From: Eubacteriaceae bacterium
Lineage (GTDB): Bacteria; Bacillota; Clostridia; Lachnospirales; Lachnospiraceae
Assembly (NCBI GenBank): GCA_910574015.1
Contig: CAJSYQ010000009.1
Coordinates: 1 to 64,000 of the forward strand
Length of the DNA stretch: 64,000 nucleotides
Direction: 5' to 3'
The notes beneath the pieces are model-generated. The model saw only the letters and a program-made list of their open reading frames with translations. It was not told where the DNA came from and did not search any database. Made by a program: the position numbers and the translations under genes. Below are positions 1 to 8,350 of this stretch, piece after piece; position 1 is the first letter of the stretch, and each line of letters opens with the position of its first letter.

Positions 1-1524
1 CGTGAAAAAGAGCGAAAGTATAATAAAATCATCTGCCCTTATGAAAGCCTTAAAATACCTTGTTCAGCAAAAGGAGCACTATTTATAATAGTTGTAAAGT
101 GGTGTTATAGGTATCAGAATGGGACATGGAGGGATATCGATATTACCCTGGACAAAAAGACCTATACCAGGGCGCAGCTGCAGCAGGAGCTGCAATCAAA
201 ACTGGATGCCGCAATAGAAAATGACCCCGGCAATCCCCATCCCGGAGAAGGGCTGAAGGTTACTGTGGGCGATCAGATCACCATGGAATCAAAAAGGGAT
301 GGACGGTTTCAAATACGGTCACTCAGCGGTGGTTTTTATGAAAGGATCATGATGGGGACAGAGATCCGCTCCCGGGATGAGAAAACGGTATACAAGGACG
401 GCAGACTGGTGGTGGATGATGTATATATTGCCGGCCGTAAGGACATCAGGAACAAAAGTACCCGGATCGAGAAAGGGGAAAATGATGAACTCAATCTTGA
501 CATCACCATCAACGGCAATGTCACCACGCTGAATATGGTTCTGGATCCAGGCACTTATGATTCGGACAGCCTGGTTAAACAGATACAGGAGAAGCTGGCA
601 GAGCAGCTAAAGGCGGCAAACCTTCCCGAGAACATGGTTCAGGCCGGTATTGGTGTGTATGACAGCGGGGTGGAGGGAACGGACGATAAAAATTCCCTGT
701 TCTTCTACCTGAATAAAGACACGGTTACGGATCCCGGAACATATGCCATTGACGGCCTGAGCGGAAAGGCTCTTTTCAGTGTATTTTATAAGACGGACGG
801 CGATCCCATCCCCGCTTATGTCACCGGGACAAAGGATATCTCCGGTGGTGTTGAGGTGAGGGACGGAGAAAATGAATTCTCTGTCGATGTAGACGGAAAG
901 ACCTTTACCTATCAGATTCCTTCAGGAACCTATGATACGCCGGAAGAACTGGTAGAAACGTTAAATAAAGTGATCCAGGATGCCAATGACGGTTCCTTTA
1001 TTAAGGCGGGACTGTCAGGGAATATGCTAAAAATTGCCTACACAAAGCTGGGAGAACATAAGATTGGCAATATACAGGGATCTGCAAAAATAGCATTATT
1101 CTATAAAACCACCTCCCGGTATGGCGAGGAGGTGGACGAGTGGCTCCAGATCGGTGCCAATGACAGACAGGGCACAAAGCTGGAGAGATTTAGTATGAGT
1201 ACACTGAGCATGGGAATCAATTCACTCTCCATCAGCAGGCCGAAATATGCCAATAAGGCTTTGGGCAGGATTGACGACGCGCTGAAATGGCTGAGCACTG
1301 TCCGAAGCCGGTACGGAGCGCTGGAAAACCGCCTTGAATATGCGGTCAAGGTAGATAATATTGCAGCGGAGAATACGCAGAGCTCCGAATCCCGGGACCG
1401 GGATGCCGATATGGCTGCCGAGATGGTGGAGTATGCCAAGGGGAAGATCCTGCAGCATGCGGGAGAGAGTATGATGGTCCAGGCGAACCAGCATACCCAG
1501 TCGGTGCTCTCACTGTTGAATTAG
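1..1524 (+). CDS. Flagellin with repeated variable domain, 5'-truncated by window edge
   Basis: Flagellar filament subunit, exported by the flagellar type III system. The frame is open from base 1, so the start lies upstream. The last ~90 residues are a textbook flagellin C-terminus: the helix with DDALKWLSTVRSRYGALENR, then AAENTQSSESRDRDADMA, EMVEYAKGKILQHAGESM and the terminal QSVLSLLN. Everything before this is variable domain. It holds at least three related units, each starting with a strand-rich stretch (DIDITLDKKTYTR, NLDITINGN, EFSVDVDGKTFTY), then a GTYD/helix stretch (SLVKQIQEKL, ELVETLNKVI) and a hydrophobic stretch (SGKALFSVFYK, SAKIALFYK); the left edge preserves the end of a fourth (SAKGALFIIV). 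The units resemble Flagellin_IN-type inserts. This implies an unusually long flagellin. A strong terminator follows directly. Confidence 0.88.
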   Translation, partial: REKERKYNKIICPYESLKIPCSAKGALFIIVVKWCYRYQNGTWRDIDITLDKKTYTRAQLQQELQSKLDAAIENDPGNPHPGEGLKVTVGDQITMESKRDGRFQIRSLSGGFYERIMMGTEIRSRDEKTVYKDGRLVVDDVYIAGRKDIRNKSTRIEKGENDELNLDITINGNVTTLNMVLDPGTYDSDSLVKQIQEKLAEQLKAANLPENMVQAGIGVYDSGVEGTDDKNSLFFYLNKDTVTDPGTYAIDGLSGKALFSVFYKTDGDPIPAYVTGTKDISGGVEVRDGENEFSVDVDGKTFTYQIPSGTYDTPEELVETLNKVIQDANDGSFIKAGLSGNMLKIAYTKLGEHKIGNIQGSAKIALFYKTTSRYGEEVDEWLQIGANDRQGTKLERFSMSTLSMGINSLSISRPKYANKALGRIDDALKWLSTVRSRYGALENRLEYAVKVDNIAAENTQSSESRDRDADMAAEMVEYAKGKILQHAGESMMVQANQHTQSVLSLLN

Positions 1525-1527
1525 TGC

Positions 1528-1570
1528 AACGGCGCCAATTTGGATTCATGCCAGATTGGCGCCGTTTTGT
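1528..1570 (+). terminator. Rho-independent terminator after flagellin
   Basis: Perfect 12-bp stem AACGGCGCCAAT/ATTGGCGCCGTT with a 15-nt loop, followed by TTGTTA. It starts 3 nt after the flagellin stop and also lies at the 3' end of the convergent histidine kinase gene, so it may serve both. Confidence 0.85.
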
Positions 1571-3600
1571 TATATAGTAAATGACACCACTGCCTTAAAG
1601 AGATCGCCGTCGATACAGATGTCCAGCGTTCCGTTCATGGCCTCCGCCAGACTTCCTGCGATGGACAGACCGAGGCCGTTCCCCTCAGTGTTTCGCGAGG
1701 CATCGCCCCGGACAAAACGTTCTGCCAGATCTGTGCCGGAGAAAACCATCTCATAGCGGGATATATTCCGGAAGGTAATGCGGACTGCATGGTCATCTGT
1801 TTCCAGGTCGATATAGACTCTCGTTCCCGGCAGAGAGTATTTGCTTATATTATTCAACAGATTGTCAAAGATTCGCCAGAGATGGCGGTTGTCTGCCGGA
1901 ATCACCACCGGATGGTCAGGTCTTCGGATCATTAGTTCCAGACGGTGATCGGAAAGCTTTTCCTCAAATTCTCCCACTGCCTGAGTCAGGAGTATCTGAA
2001 TGTCGCAGGGCTCCATATTGATATCCAGATTGCCGGTGGATGCCTTAGATGCCTCTATCAGATCCTCGATCAGCTTCTTTAACCGGGCGGACTGGCGCTC
2101 CAGGACATCCAGATATTCCGTTCTTTCCTTGTGGGAGATGCCCTCCTTCTTTAGAAGATCTACATAATTGATCAGAGAGGTGAGCGGGGTTTTAATATCA
2201 TGGGACACATTAGTGATCAGCTCGGTTTTAAAACGCTCACTCCTCAGGCGCTCTTCCAGGGCAATGGTCATCCCGTCGCTGATCTGATTCAGATATTCCC
2301 CATGTTTTTTCAAAGCAGGGAACATCCCCCGGGTATCTACCCTGCTTTCCAGGTCTCCGGCCGCCAGCTGCCGGCTGACGTCCTGAAGCCGTTTCATCTG
2401 GATAAGAAGGATCAGCGCCAGTGGGAACTCCATTAGTTTCAGAACCAGCCACAGGATACAAATAATGCCGGCATCCTCATAGAAATTAAGAAGGATTACC
2501 AGTTCTACAAAGCTGACAGCTGCCATCAGGATACTGCACCGGATCACCAGTGTGGTGTACCTTAGACAGATCCGGCTGATTCGTTGAAAGAACTTACGGA
2601 TCAGGGAATATGTACAATACCACAGGGTCGTCTCGCGAAATATTCCGGTATTTGCCCGGACGCTGATATTCATCAGGAGGAATAGTATGGCCAGTATACC
2701 TCCCGTAGTCAGGAGCGTGCCAAGGATACAGGCGAAACCAATAGAAATCCTGCCTTCCAGTAGAAGATCCAGCAGCTTTATCACAAGGGATCCGCAGGTT
2801 CCCGCCACGCCCAGATTGAAACAGAGATTCAGGATCAGTGGAGTCCTGTGCCGCCAGGTGATAACCGTCTGTTCGCTGCCGGCTTTGTTTCGTGTGTTGA
2901 AACAGCAGAAACCGGCCAGCGCCAGCGTGACAAGTCCGAGAAAGATTGTCAGCAGAATGGCAGGATAGCGGAACTGGTACAGAAAGGACAGCAGTTTATG
3001 CTGCTGGGTAAAAATATCGTTGCTGCCGGCGTTCACGGGATTCTTTACGTTCGAGACGATCCAGTACACGGATCCTGGATCCGGCTGGTCTGTCTCAAAG
3101 AGACAGAGGTGCTGATAATCGGCTGTCAGGCTTTCCAGCAGCTTAGGGGTACGGCCGGGCGAGGTGCTTTGGCCCTGCACAAAGGCCGTACAGAGACTGT
3201 TATGATCCGGCCTGGTGGTGGTAAAATTCTCATAGAGAAAGGCGTCTTCTGATTTCAGACTGGCGGGGTCAACGGTATCTGCATGTAAAATGCCAAATTC
3301 AAAATTGTCCGTGTGAAGGTAATCTGCCAGTTCCGTCTGGAGCGTCTGTTTATTTTCTGTAATGATTGCGGATTTGTTCTGCCGGGCTATTTCTTCCAGC
3401 CTGGAAAAGATTTTGGCAGAATACCAGACCTGCATATTTCTGGATTCTCTTGCTGCTACTGTGTCAAGCGGCAGTTCATACAGATCTGTGTTCAGCGTAA
3501 ATATTGTAATGAGGAATCCTGCTGTGGCAGCTGTGCCGGTCAACATAGTAAGGAGTACGGCGATGCACCGGGCGGGCAGGGATCTTTTCAGTTTATTCAT
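1570..3600 (-). CDS. Membrane sensor histidine kinase
   Basis: Sensor kinase of a two-component system, 676 aa. An N-terminal membrane segment (~10-35) is followed by an extracytoplasmic region to ~205, then several hydrophobic segments (~210-235, ~253-280, ~285-313, ~355-400), more than the usual two. Next comes a HAMP-like linker (RQLAAGDLESRVDT). The HisKA box NVSHDIKTPLTSLINYVDLL has the phosphoacceptor His near residue 467. The HATPase region shows the N box (DNLLNNISKYS) and G box (GNGLGLSIAGSLAEAM). It overlaps the upstream response-regulator stop by 4 nt, so the pair is translationally coupled. The signal sensed is unknown; the multi-TM core resembles kinases responding to membrane or antimicrobial stress, which is only an inference. 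Confidence 0.9.
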   Translation of the reverse strand: MNKLKRSLPARCIAVLLTMLTGTAATAGFLITIFTLNTDLYELPLDTVAARESRNMQVWYSAKIFSRLEEIARQNKSAIITENKQTLQTELADYLHTDNFEFGILHADTVDPASLKSEDAFLYENFTTTRPDHNSLCTAFVQGQSTSPGRTPKLLESLTADYQHLCLFETDQPDPGSVYWIVSNVKNPVNAGSNDIFTQQHKLLSFLYQFRYPAILLTIFLGLVTLALAGFCCFNTRNKAGSEQTVITWRHRTPLILNLCFNLGVAGTCGSLVIKLLDLLLEGRISIGFACILGTLLTTGGILAILFLLMNISVRANTGIFRETTLWYCTYSLIRKFFQRISRICLRYTTLVIRCSILMAAVSFVELVILLNFYEDAGIICILWLVLKLMEFPLALILLIQMKRLQDVSRQLAAGDLESRVDTRGMFPALKKHGEYLNQISDGMTIALEERLRSERFKTELITNVSHDIKTPLTSLINYVDLLKKEGISHKERTEYLDVLERQSARLKKLIEDLIEASKASTGNLDINMEPCDIQILLTQAVGEFEEKLSDHRLELMIRRPDHPVVIPADNRHLWRIFDNLLNNISKYSLPGTRVYIDLETDDHAVRITFRNISRYEMVFSGTDLAERFVRGDASRNTEGNGLGLSIAGSLAEAMNGTLDICIDGDLFKAVVSFTI

Positions 3601-4289
3601 TTCATTCCCTCCATTTTATAGCCCCTTCCCCATACCGCTTTCAGGTAGCGGGGGTGCGCGGGGTCATATTCCAGCTTTTCTCGTAAGTGACGTATATGTA
3701 CGGCAACGGTGCTCTCGTTTCCCAGTGGATTGTCGTGCCACACCTTCCGGTAGATTTCTTTTGGGGAGAAGACCTCGTTCGGGTGCTGCAGAAAGAACCG
3801 CAGGATATCGTACTCAATCTTTGTCAGGGACACGGGAGTTCCGTCCAGGGATACTTCCTTTGCCTTGTCATTCATGGAGATACCGCCGATTGTCAAAACG
3901 TCGTTCTGCATCTGCCCGCCGCCCAGCTGCATGTATCGGCGCAGCTGGGATCTGACCCGGGCCTGCAGTTCTACCGGATTAAAGGGTTTTGTTATATAAT
4001 CATCTGCTCCCACAGTAAGCCCCAGGACCTTGTCTGTATCTTCACTTTTGGCGGTAAGGAGTATGATGGGTACATTGCTGTGCCTGCGAATTTCTGTCAT
4101 GGCTGTTATGCCATCCAGTTCCGGCATCATAATATCCATCAGTACTAGATGGATTTCTGCCTGTTCCATAATGCCAAGGGCTTCTTTTCCGTTATACGCT
4201 TTGTAGATTTTATACCCGTCTGCCTGGAGGTAGATTTCCAGTGCCGATACAATATCCTTTTCATCATCACATACAAGAATATGATACAT
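3597..4289 (-). CDS. OmpR/PhoB-family response regulator
   Basis: DNA-binding response regulator of 230 aa, the usual family length. The receiver has the acidic pocket DDE at residues 8-10, the phosphorylatable Asp52 in VLMDIMMPELDG and the Lys of DDYITKPFNP. The C-terminal ~100 residues form a winged helix (SLTKIEYDILRFFLQHP, then NESTVAVHIRHLREKLE and GRGYKME). It is the first gene of an operon with the kinase that follows with a 4-nt overlap. A candidate sigma-A promoter lies ~55 nt upstream. The target genes cannot be read from the sequence; no transporter is directly linked. Confidence 0.93.
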   Translation of the reverse strand: MYHILVCDDEKDIVSALEIYLQADGYKIYKAYNGKEALGIMEQAEIHLVLMDIMMPELDGITAMTEIRRHSNVPIILLTAKSEDTDKVLGLTVGADDYITKPFNPVELQARVRSQLRRYMQLGGGQMQNDVLTIGGISMNDKAKEVSLDGTPVSLTKIEYDILRFFLQHPNEVFSPKEIYRKVWHDNPLGNESTVAVHIRHLREKLEYDPAHPRYLKAVWGRGYKMEGMK

Positions 4290-4342
4290 TGTGTCCCTCC
4301 GGAGCTCCCCCCATCGGACGGGGGAATGTAATTACAAGAACT

Positions 4343-4371
4343 ATTATAGACAGCCGGCGTTTAAAATTCAA
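4343..4371 (-). promoter_or_regulatory. Candidate sigma-A promoter for the two-component operon
   Basis: Read on the minus strand: TTGAAT, 17-nt spacer, perfect TATAAT. Between it and the RR start is a C/G-rich inverted repeat (CCCC/GGGG around 4308-4325), just upstream of the GGAGGGA ribosome binding site. Confidence 0.6.
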
Positions 4372-4425
4372 CGAGGAAGTAGTTTAAGATTTGTTTAAAT
4401 TTTCTTAAGTTTTAATCAGTACTAC

Positions 4426-4454
4426 TTGTCAAGAAGTGAAAAATATATTAAAAT
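4426..4454 (+). promoter_or_regulatory. Candidate sigma-A promoter for cheC-cheD
   Basis: TTGTCA, 17-nt spacer, TAAAAT, about 50 nt before the cheC start. No clear sigma-D (flagellar) promoter was found here. Confidence 0.5.
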
Positions 4455-4506
4455 AAAAAAAGACTTTAGTAATTTGCTTATTATCTGTAAAAACGTGGAG
4501 GATTTG

Positions 4507-5127
4507 ATGAGTAAATATTCTTTAATGGAAATCAATGAGAGATATGTTGATGTTCTTCGGGAAATTGGCAATATCGGGGCTGGGAATGCTACAACGGCCA
4601 TCGCTTCGATGCTTTCCATCCGTGTTGATATGAATGTTCCAAAAGTGGAACTGCTGGAGGTGTCCAAGCTGGGAGCGTGCATCTGTCCGGAAGATGAGAT
4701 CATCGTTGGCATCTTTTTGGAACTTCAGCTGGATATCGAGGGAAGCATGATGTTTCTGATGAGGATGGATTCTGCCCATTATCTTGTGAATAAGCTTATG
4801 ATGCGGGATGAATCCTACAAAGAGGAATTTGATGAGATGGATCTGTCAGCATTGAAGGAGATTGGAAATATCATTGCCGGTTCCTATCTGTCGGCTTTGT
4901 CCGGCCTGACCAATCTGGCTATCTCTCCGTCCATACCATATCTTGCTGTGGATATGGCGGCATCCCTGCTGAGTGTTCCGGCTATAGAATTTGGCCAGTA
5001 CGGCGATCAGGCGCTGCTGATCGAGACGGAATTTGGAGACGATGTAATGATCAATGGTTATTTTATTCTTATGCCGGACCAGGGATCTTATGATAAAATA
5101 TTAAAAGGATTAGGACTTGAGATTTAG
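4507..5127 (+). CDS. cheC: Chemotaxis protein CheC (CheY-P phosphatase)
   Basis: CheC dephosphorylates CheY-P and binds CheD in Firmicute chemotaxis adaptation. At 206 aa it has the normal length and carries both family active-site helices: LREIGNIGAGNATTAIASML near the N-terminus and LKEIGNIIAGSYLSALSGL in the second half, each with the E-x-x-N pair followed by a downstream Pro (NVP, PSIP). I start at ATG 4507 because GGAGG ends 5 nt before it and the conserved region begins soon after; the frame stays open upstream to a TTG but without a better site. It sits 11 nt before cheD, its known partner. Confidence 0.9.
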   Translation: MSKYSLMEINERYVDVLREIGNIGAGNATTAIASMLSIRVDMNVPKVELLEVSKLGACICPEDEIIVGIFLELQLDIEGSMMFLMRMDSAHYLVNKLMMRDESYKEEFDEMDLSALKEIGNIIAGSYLSALSGLTNLAISPSIPYLAVDMAASLLSVPAIEFGQYGDQALLIETEFGDDVMINGYFILMPDQGSYDKILKGLGLEI

Positions 5128-5138
5128 AGGTATGGAAA

Positions 5139-5624
5139 ATGAGCAAAAATATAATGGTAGGAATGGCTGACCTGAATATTGGCAGGGCGCCGGATATATT
5201 GACGACAGTGGGGCTCGGTTCGTGCATCGGACTTACACTGTATGATCCTGTCACGAAGGTGGGCGGACTGGTTCACTATATGCTGCCGGACAGCAAGGCA
5301 GTGTCAAATAACAGCAATATTGCGAAGTTTGCAGATACCGGAGTGCAGGAATTATTGAAACGGGTAACGATGGCAGGAGCCAATAGAGGACGTCTGGTTG
5401 CCAAGATAGCGGGGGGAGCAAAAATGTTTGCGGTGACCCAGGAATCCAATATAGGGAGCGTGGGGGAAAGGAATTCTTTTGCTGCAAAACAGTTGCTGCA
5501 CCAGCTGAATATCCGTCTGATCGCTGAGGACACGGGCCTGAACTTTGGGCGCACAGTGGAACTGCATTGTGATACGGGGGACTTCTACATAAAGGCGGTG
5601 AAAAAGCCGGTTAAGATCATATGA
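5139..5624 (+). CDS. cheD: Chemoreceptor glutamine deamidase CheD
   Basis: CheD deamidates Gln residues on chemoreceptors and stimulates CheC. It has 161 aa, normal for the family. The catalytic Cys is in TVGLGSCIGLTLYDP and the catalytic His in GGLVHYMLPDS; the threonine before the Cys motif and the AKIAGGAKMF segment are also conserved. It lies 11 nt after cheC and overlaps the next gene by 4 nt (ATGA), giving a cheC-cheD-DUF2752 transcription unit. The MCP at 56-57.5 kb is a plausible substrate, by inference only. Confidence 0.93.
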   Translation: MSKNIMVGMADLNIGRAPDILTTVGLGSCIGLTLYDPVTKVGGLVHYMLPDSKAVSNNSNIAKFADTGVQELLKRVTMAGANRGRLVAKIAGGAKMFAVTQESNIGSVGERNSFAAKQLLHQLNIRLIAEDTGLNFGRTVELHCDTGDFYIKAVKKPVKII

Positions 5625-6067
5625 TGAGAAAGCTGATCAGGGATCTCTGCCAGGTGGCGGGAAAGCACGCCAAGTTCTCGAATCTGGTTCTTATTCTTCT
5701 TCTGGCAGTAGTTCTTCTGGCACAGATGGTACTGGGAATTGGATGTCCCATTCATTTTATCACAGGAATCAACTGCCCTGGATGCGGAATGTCCCGGGCG
5801 CTGTTTCGGGTTCTCCAGCTGGATTTTGCTGGAGCCTTTCTTTTTCACCCGCTCTGGTGGGTGCTTCCGGTATGGGCAGTATTCTGGTTTCTCCGGGAAA
5901 GTGCCCGGATTTCGCTCAGGACATATAATGGCTTTTTCTGGTGCTTCGCCATACTGTTTCTGGCAGTATATCTGTTCCGGCTGCTGGATCCGGCCAATTC
6001 CCTTGTCCGCGCGGCACCACGGGAGGGACTGGTCCTCCGGCTCATCACCGGAGTGCTGAGGAGATAA
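5621..6067 (+). CDS. DUF2752 family membrane protein
   Basis: Small membrane protein of 148 aa with three or four hydrophobic segments (~20-40, ~65-95, ~105-125). The DUF2752 signature is clear: GCPIHFITGINCPGCGMSRA, with the conserved CP, CPGCG and following Arg. The family has no known biochemical function; the paired cysteines suggest metal or redox involvement, but that is inference. The start overlaps the cheD stop (ATGA), so it is translated with the chemotaxis genes. A strong terminator follows, and a convergent gene for another small membrane protein (DUF4234) lies beyond it. Confidence 0.82.
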   Translation: MMRKLIRDLCQVAGKHAKFSNLVLILLLAVVLLAQMVLGIGCPIHFITGINCPGCGMSRALFRVLQLDFAGAFLFHPLWWVLPVWAVFWFLRESARISLRTYNGFFWCFAILFLAVYLFRLLDPANSLVRAAPREGLVLRLITGVLRR

Positions 6068-6120
6068 TAAAAACTCCCTGTTATCAGCGGCACAATGCCG
6101 AAGATAACAGGGAGTTTTTA
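6068..6120 (+). terminator. Rho-independent terminator
   Basis: Long stem AAAACTCCCTGTTATC / GATAACAGGGAGTTTTT with a loop of about 18 nt and T-run, right after the DUF2752 gene. It can act in both directions between the convergent genes. Confidence 0.85.
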
Positions 6121-6154
6121 TTACTTGATGTACAAAGAATCTGACAGCGGTTCG

Positions 6155-6493
6155 TTATGCTGCCACTGTTTTATTGATCTCATCCTGCATTAATGCATAG
6201 GCGATGATATTGAGACCAAAGATGCAGAGGATAAGGTAAAGAATCGCGTTATTGGATGCTGCTCCGCCTCTTTTTTCAACCATGGCAGAAATCTTCTCGC
6301 CCTGCTTGTATGCCCAGTACATACCATAGATGTTACATGTTACGATAGTCAGCAGCAATACCATTCCGCCGGATTGCCCCTCCTGTCCTGTCAGCTCAAG
6401 TGTCTCATCGTTCAGTTTCATGAGCCAGTACAGACCATAGATACCGCAGGTGATGATTGAGAAAATAATACATTGTGGAATACTTCTTTCCAT
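6155..6493 (-). CDS. DUF4234 family membrane protein
   Basis: 112-aa membrane protein with three hydrophobic helices: ~6-25 (CIIFSIITCGIYGLYWLMKL), ~43-65 (LLLTIVTCNIYGMYWAYKQG) and ~83-103. The repeated signature T-C-x-I-Y-G-x-Y-W in the first two helices is typical of DUF4234. Function unknown. It is a single-gene unit; a good minus-strand promoter stands ~65 nt upstream, back to back with the aspS leader promoter. Confidence 0.82.
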   Translation of the reverse strand: MERSIPQCIIFSIITCGIYGLYWLMKLNDETLELTGQEGQSGGMVLLLTIVTCNIYGMYWAYKQGEKISAMVEKRGGAASNNAILYLILCIFGLNIIAYALMQDEINKTVAA

Positions 6494-6555
6494 TGCTCTC
6501 GCTCCTTTTTTCTTCTACATTTCAGGTTGTAAGATAACCCGATCAACTGTTAAAT

Positions 6556-6584
6556 ATAATATAACATCTGACATTATTTGTCAA
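6556..6584 (-). promoter_or_regulatory. Sigma-A promoter of the DUF4234 gene
   Basis: On the minus strand TTGACA, 17 nt, TATTAT. Its -35 is only 8 nt from the -35 of the divergent T-box promoter, so the two polymerases may interfere. Confidence 0.7.
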
Positions 6585-6592
6585 GTTTATCC

Positions 6593-6622
6593 TTGACATC
6601 CTCCTGTCCCTTGTGCTACAAT
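6593..6622 (+). promoter_or_regulatory. Sigma-A promoter of the aspS-gatCAB operon
   Basis: TTGACA, 18-nt spacer, TACAAT. Predicted transcription start near 6629, where the T-box stem I begins. Confidence 0.75.
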
Positions 6623-6628
6623 ACATCA

Positions 6629-6912
6629 CAAAGCAATGAAGGAACCGAATGTTTCTGCTGCTGACGCAGGACAGGGAGCGGTGTCGTGGACTGAAAGCAC
6701 CGCAGGGAGGCAGGGATACAGGAGAACATTCCGGAGCTGATAAGCCGAGCACTGCCATTGGGTGGAAGGTAGGTTTATACGGCGGCCGCCGTTACAGGCA
6801 GAATGAGAGGGGGCACAACGGGGTGTCCCAACGCGGGTGGTACCGCGGGTTATTTGTAATATGATTTTCCCGTCCCAGAAAGAGCTGCAGGGCTTTTTCT
6901 GGGACTTTTTTC
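6629..6912 (+). ncRNA. T-box riboswitch leader of aspS-gatCAB (candidate GAA/AAC specifier)
   Basis: tRNA-sensing transcription attenuator filling the gap before aspS. The T-box core GGGTGGTACCGCGG is at 6835-6848. A terminator follows: GTCCCAGAAA (6872-6881) pairs with TTTCTGGGAC and is followed by six T. Stem I features: the distal helix GCGGTG/CACCGC, a lower helix GGAA (6641-6644) / TTCC (6729-6732), and GGAGCTG on the 3' side. Directly inside that helix lies GAAC (6724-6727), holding AAC (Asn) with a following A, and overlapping GAA (Glu). An Asn or Asn/Glu specifier agrees with the genes controlled (non-discriminating AspRS plus amidotransferase). The specifier placement is my own folding by eye. 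Confidence 0.92.
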
Positions 6913-6960
6913 GTTCTATAATCCCTGGCAGCTCAAAAAAGCAGACAGGAGGCAGGACAG

Positions 6961-8295
6961 ATGACGGAATATTTGACAGGCAGTACAGAGAAGGAACCAC
7001 TGGAGCTATCGCAGATCCTGGCAGGAGGATATGCGGGCAGGGAGGTTTGTGTCAATGGGGCCATTCACAAGATCCGTAACATGGGAGATGTGGTGTTTAT
7101 TATTTTGCGTAAAAGGGAAGGGCTGGTCCAGACAGTATACGAGATGGGAGAAACGAACATCTCCTTGAGAGAGCTGACGGAGGAGATGGCGGTAGAGGTG
7201 AGGGGACTTGTGGTGAAGGAGGACAGGGCGCCTCACGGCTTTGAACTGCGGCTGCAGTCCGTGAGGATCCTTTCCCGCCCGGCACAGGCCATGCCAGTGG
7301 CCGTCAACAAGTGGAAAATGGACGCCTCACTGGAGACAAGGCTTGATCTTCGTCCGCTGACTCTGCGGAATATAAGGGAACGTGCCAGATTTCGGATCCA
7401 GGAGGGGATTCTGCGAGGGTTCCGGGGATTTCTCAAAGACCAGGGGTTTACGGAGATCCATTCACCGAAGATTGGTGCCAGAGGGGCGGAGGGCGGTGCG
7501 AACCTGTTCCGGCTGGAGTATTTTCACAAGCATGCTGTGCTGGCTCAGAGTCCACAATTCTATAAGCAGATGATGGCGGGGGTTTTCGACCGGGTCTTTG
7601 AGACCGCGCCGGTGTTCCGTGCTGAGAAACACAATACAAAGAGGCATCTAAATGAATATACCTCACTGGATTTCGAGATGGCGTATATCGACAGCTTTCA
7701 GGATATCATGGAGATGGAGACGGGATTTCTCCAGTATACTATGAAACTCCTGGACGAGGAATATAAGAGGGAACTGGAGCTTTTGGATGTGGTACTTCCG
7801 AAAGTGGACCGGATCCCCCAGGTCCGGTTTGACAGGGCAAAGGAACTGGTGGCGGAGAGATATCACCGGAGGATCCGCAATCCCTATGATCTGGAACCGG
7901 AGGAGGAGGCGCTGATCGGACGGTATTTCCAAGAGGAGCTGGGATCCGATTTTGTCTTTGTGACACACTATCCCTCGAAGAAACGTCCCTTTTATGCCAT
8001 GGATGACCCGGATGACCCGGCCTTCACCCTGAGCTTCGATCTGCTTTTCCAGGGACTGGAGATCACTACAGGGGGGCAGCGTATCCATGATTATCAGATG
8101 CTGATGGATAAACTGGCGGACCGGGGCATGTCGGACGAGGGAATGGAGCAGTATATCATGATATTCCGCCACGGAATGCCGCCTCACGGCGGACTTGGCA
8201 TCGGACTGGAACGGCTGACCATGAAGCTGCTGGGGGAAGAAAATGTAAGAGAGGCGACGCTGTTCCCCAGGGACATCAATCGTCTGGAACCATAA
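6961..8295 (+). CDS. aspS: Aspartate--tRNA ligase, archaeal-type, likely non-discriminating
   Basis: Class II aminoacyl-tRNA synthetase of 444 aa, the short archaeal/eukaryal-type AspRS rather than the ~590-aa bacterial form. N-terminal OB anticodon-binding domain (~25-115), then the catalytic core with motif 1 near FRGFLKDQGFTEIHSPKI, motif 2 around FRAEKHNTKRHLNEYTSLD and motif 3 GGLGIGLERLTMKLLG. Enzymes of this kind beside gatCAB usually charge both tRNA-Asp and tRNA-Asn, Asp-tRNA-Asn then being amidated by GatCAB. AGGAGG lies 8 nt before the ATG. It is the first gene after the T-box and heads aspS-gatC-gatA-gatB. Non-discrimination is inferred from type and context. Confidence 0.92.
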   Translation: MTEYLTGSTEKEPLELSQILAGGYAGREVCVNGAIHKIRNMGDVVFIILRKREGLVQTVYEMGETNISLRELTEEMAVEVRGLVVKEDRAPHGFELRLQSVRILSRPAQAMPVAVNKWKMDASLETRLDLRPLTLRNIRERARFRIQEGILRGFRGFLKDQGFTEIHSPKIGARGAEGGANLFRLEYFHKHAVLAQSPQFYKQMMAGVFDRVFETAPVFRAEKHNTKRHLNEYTSLDFEMAYIDSFQDIMEMETGFLQYTMKLLDEEYKRELELLDVVLPKVDRIPQVRFDRAKELVAERYHRRIRNPYDLEPEEEALIGRYFQEELGSDFVFVTHYPSKKRPFYAMDDPDDPAFTLSFDLLFQGLEITTGGQRIHDYQMLMDKLADRGMSDEGMEQYIMIFRHGMPPHGGLGIGLERLTMKLLGEENVREATLFPRDINRLEP

Positions 8296-8350
8296 AAGGG
8301 CCGGGTAAAAGGCAATCCCCTCAGGGGAAAGAAAGGATGTGGAGGAAGCT

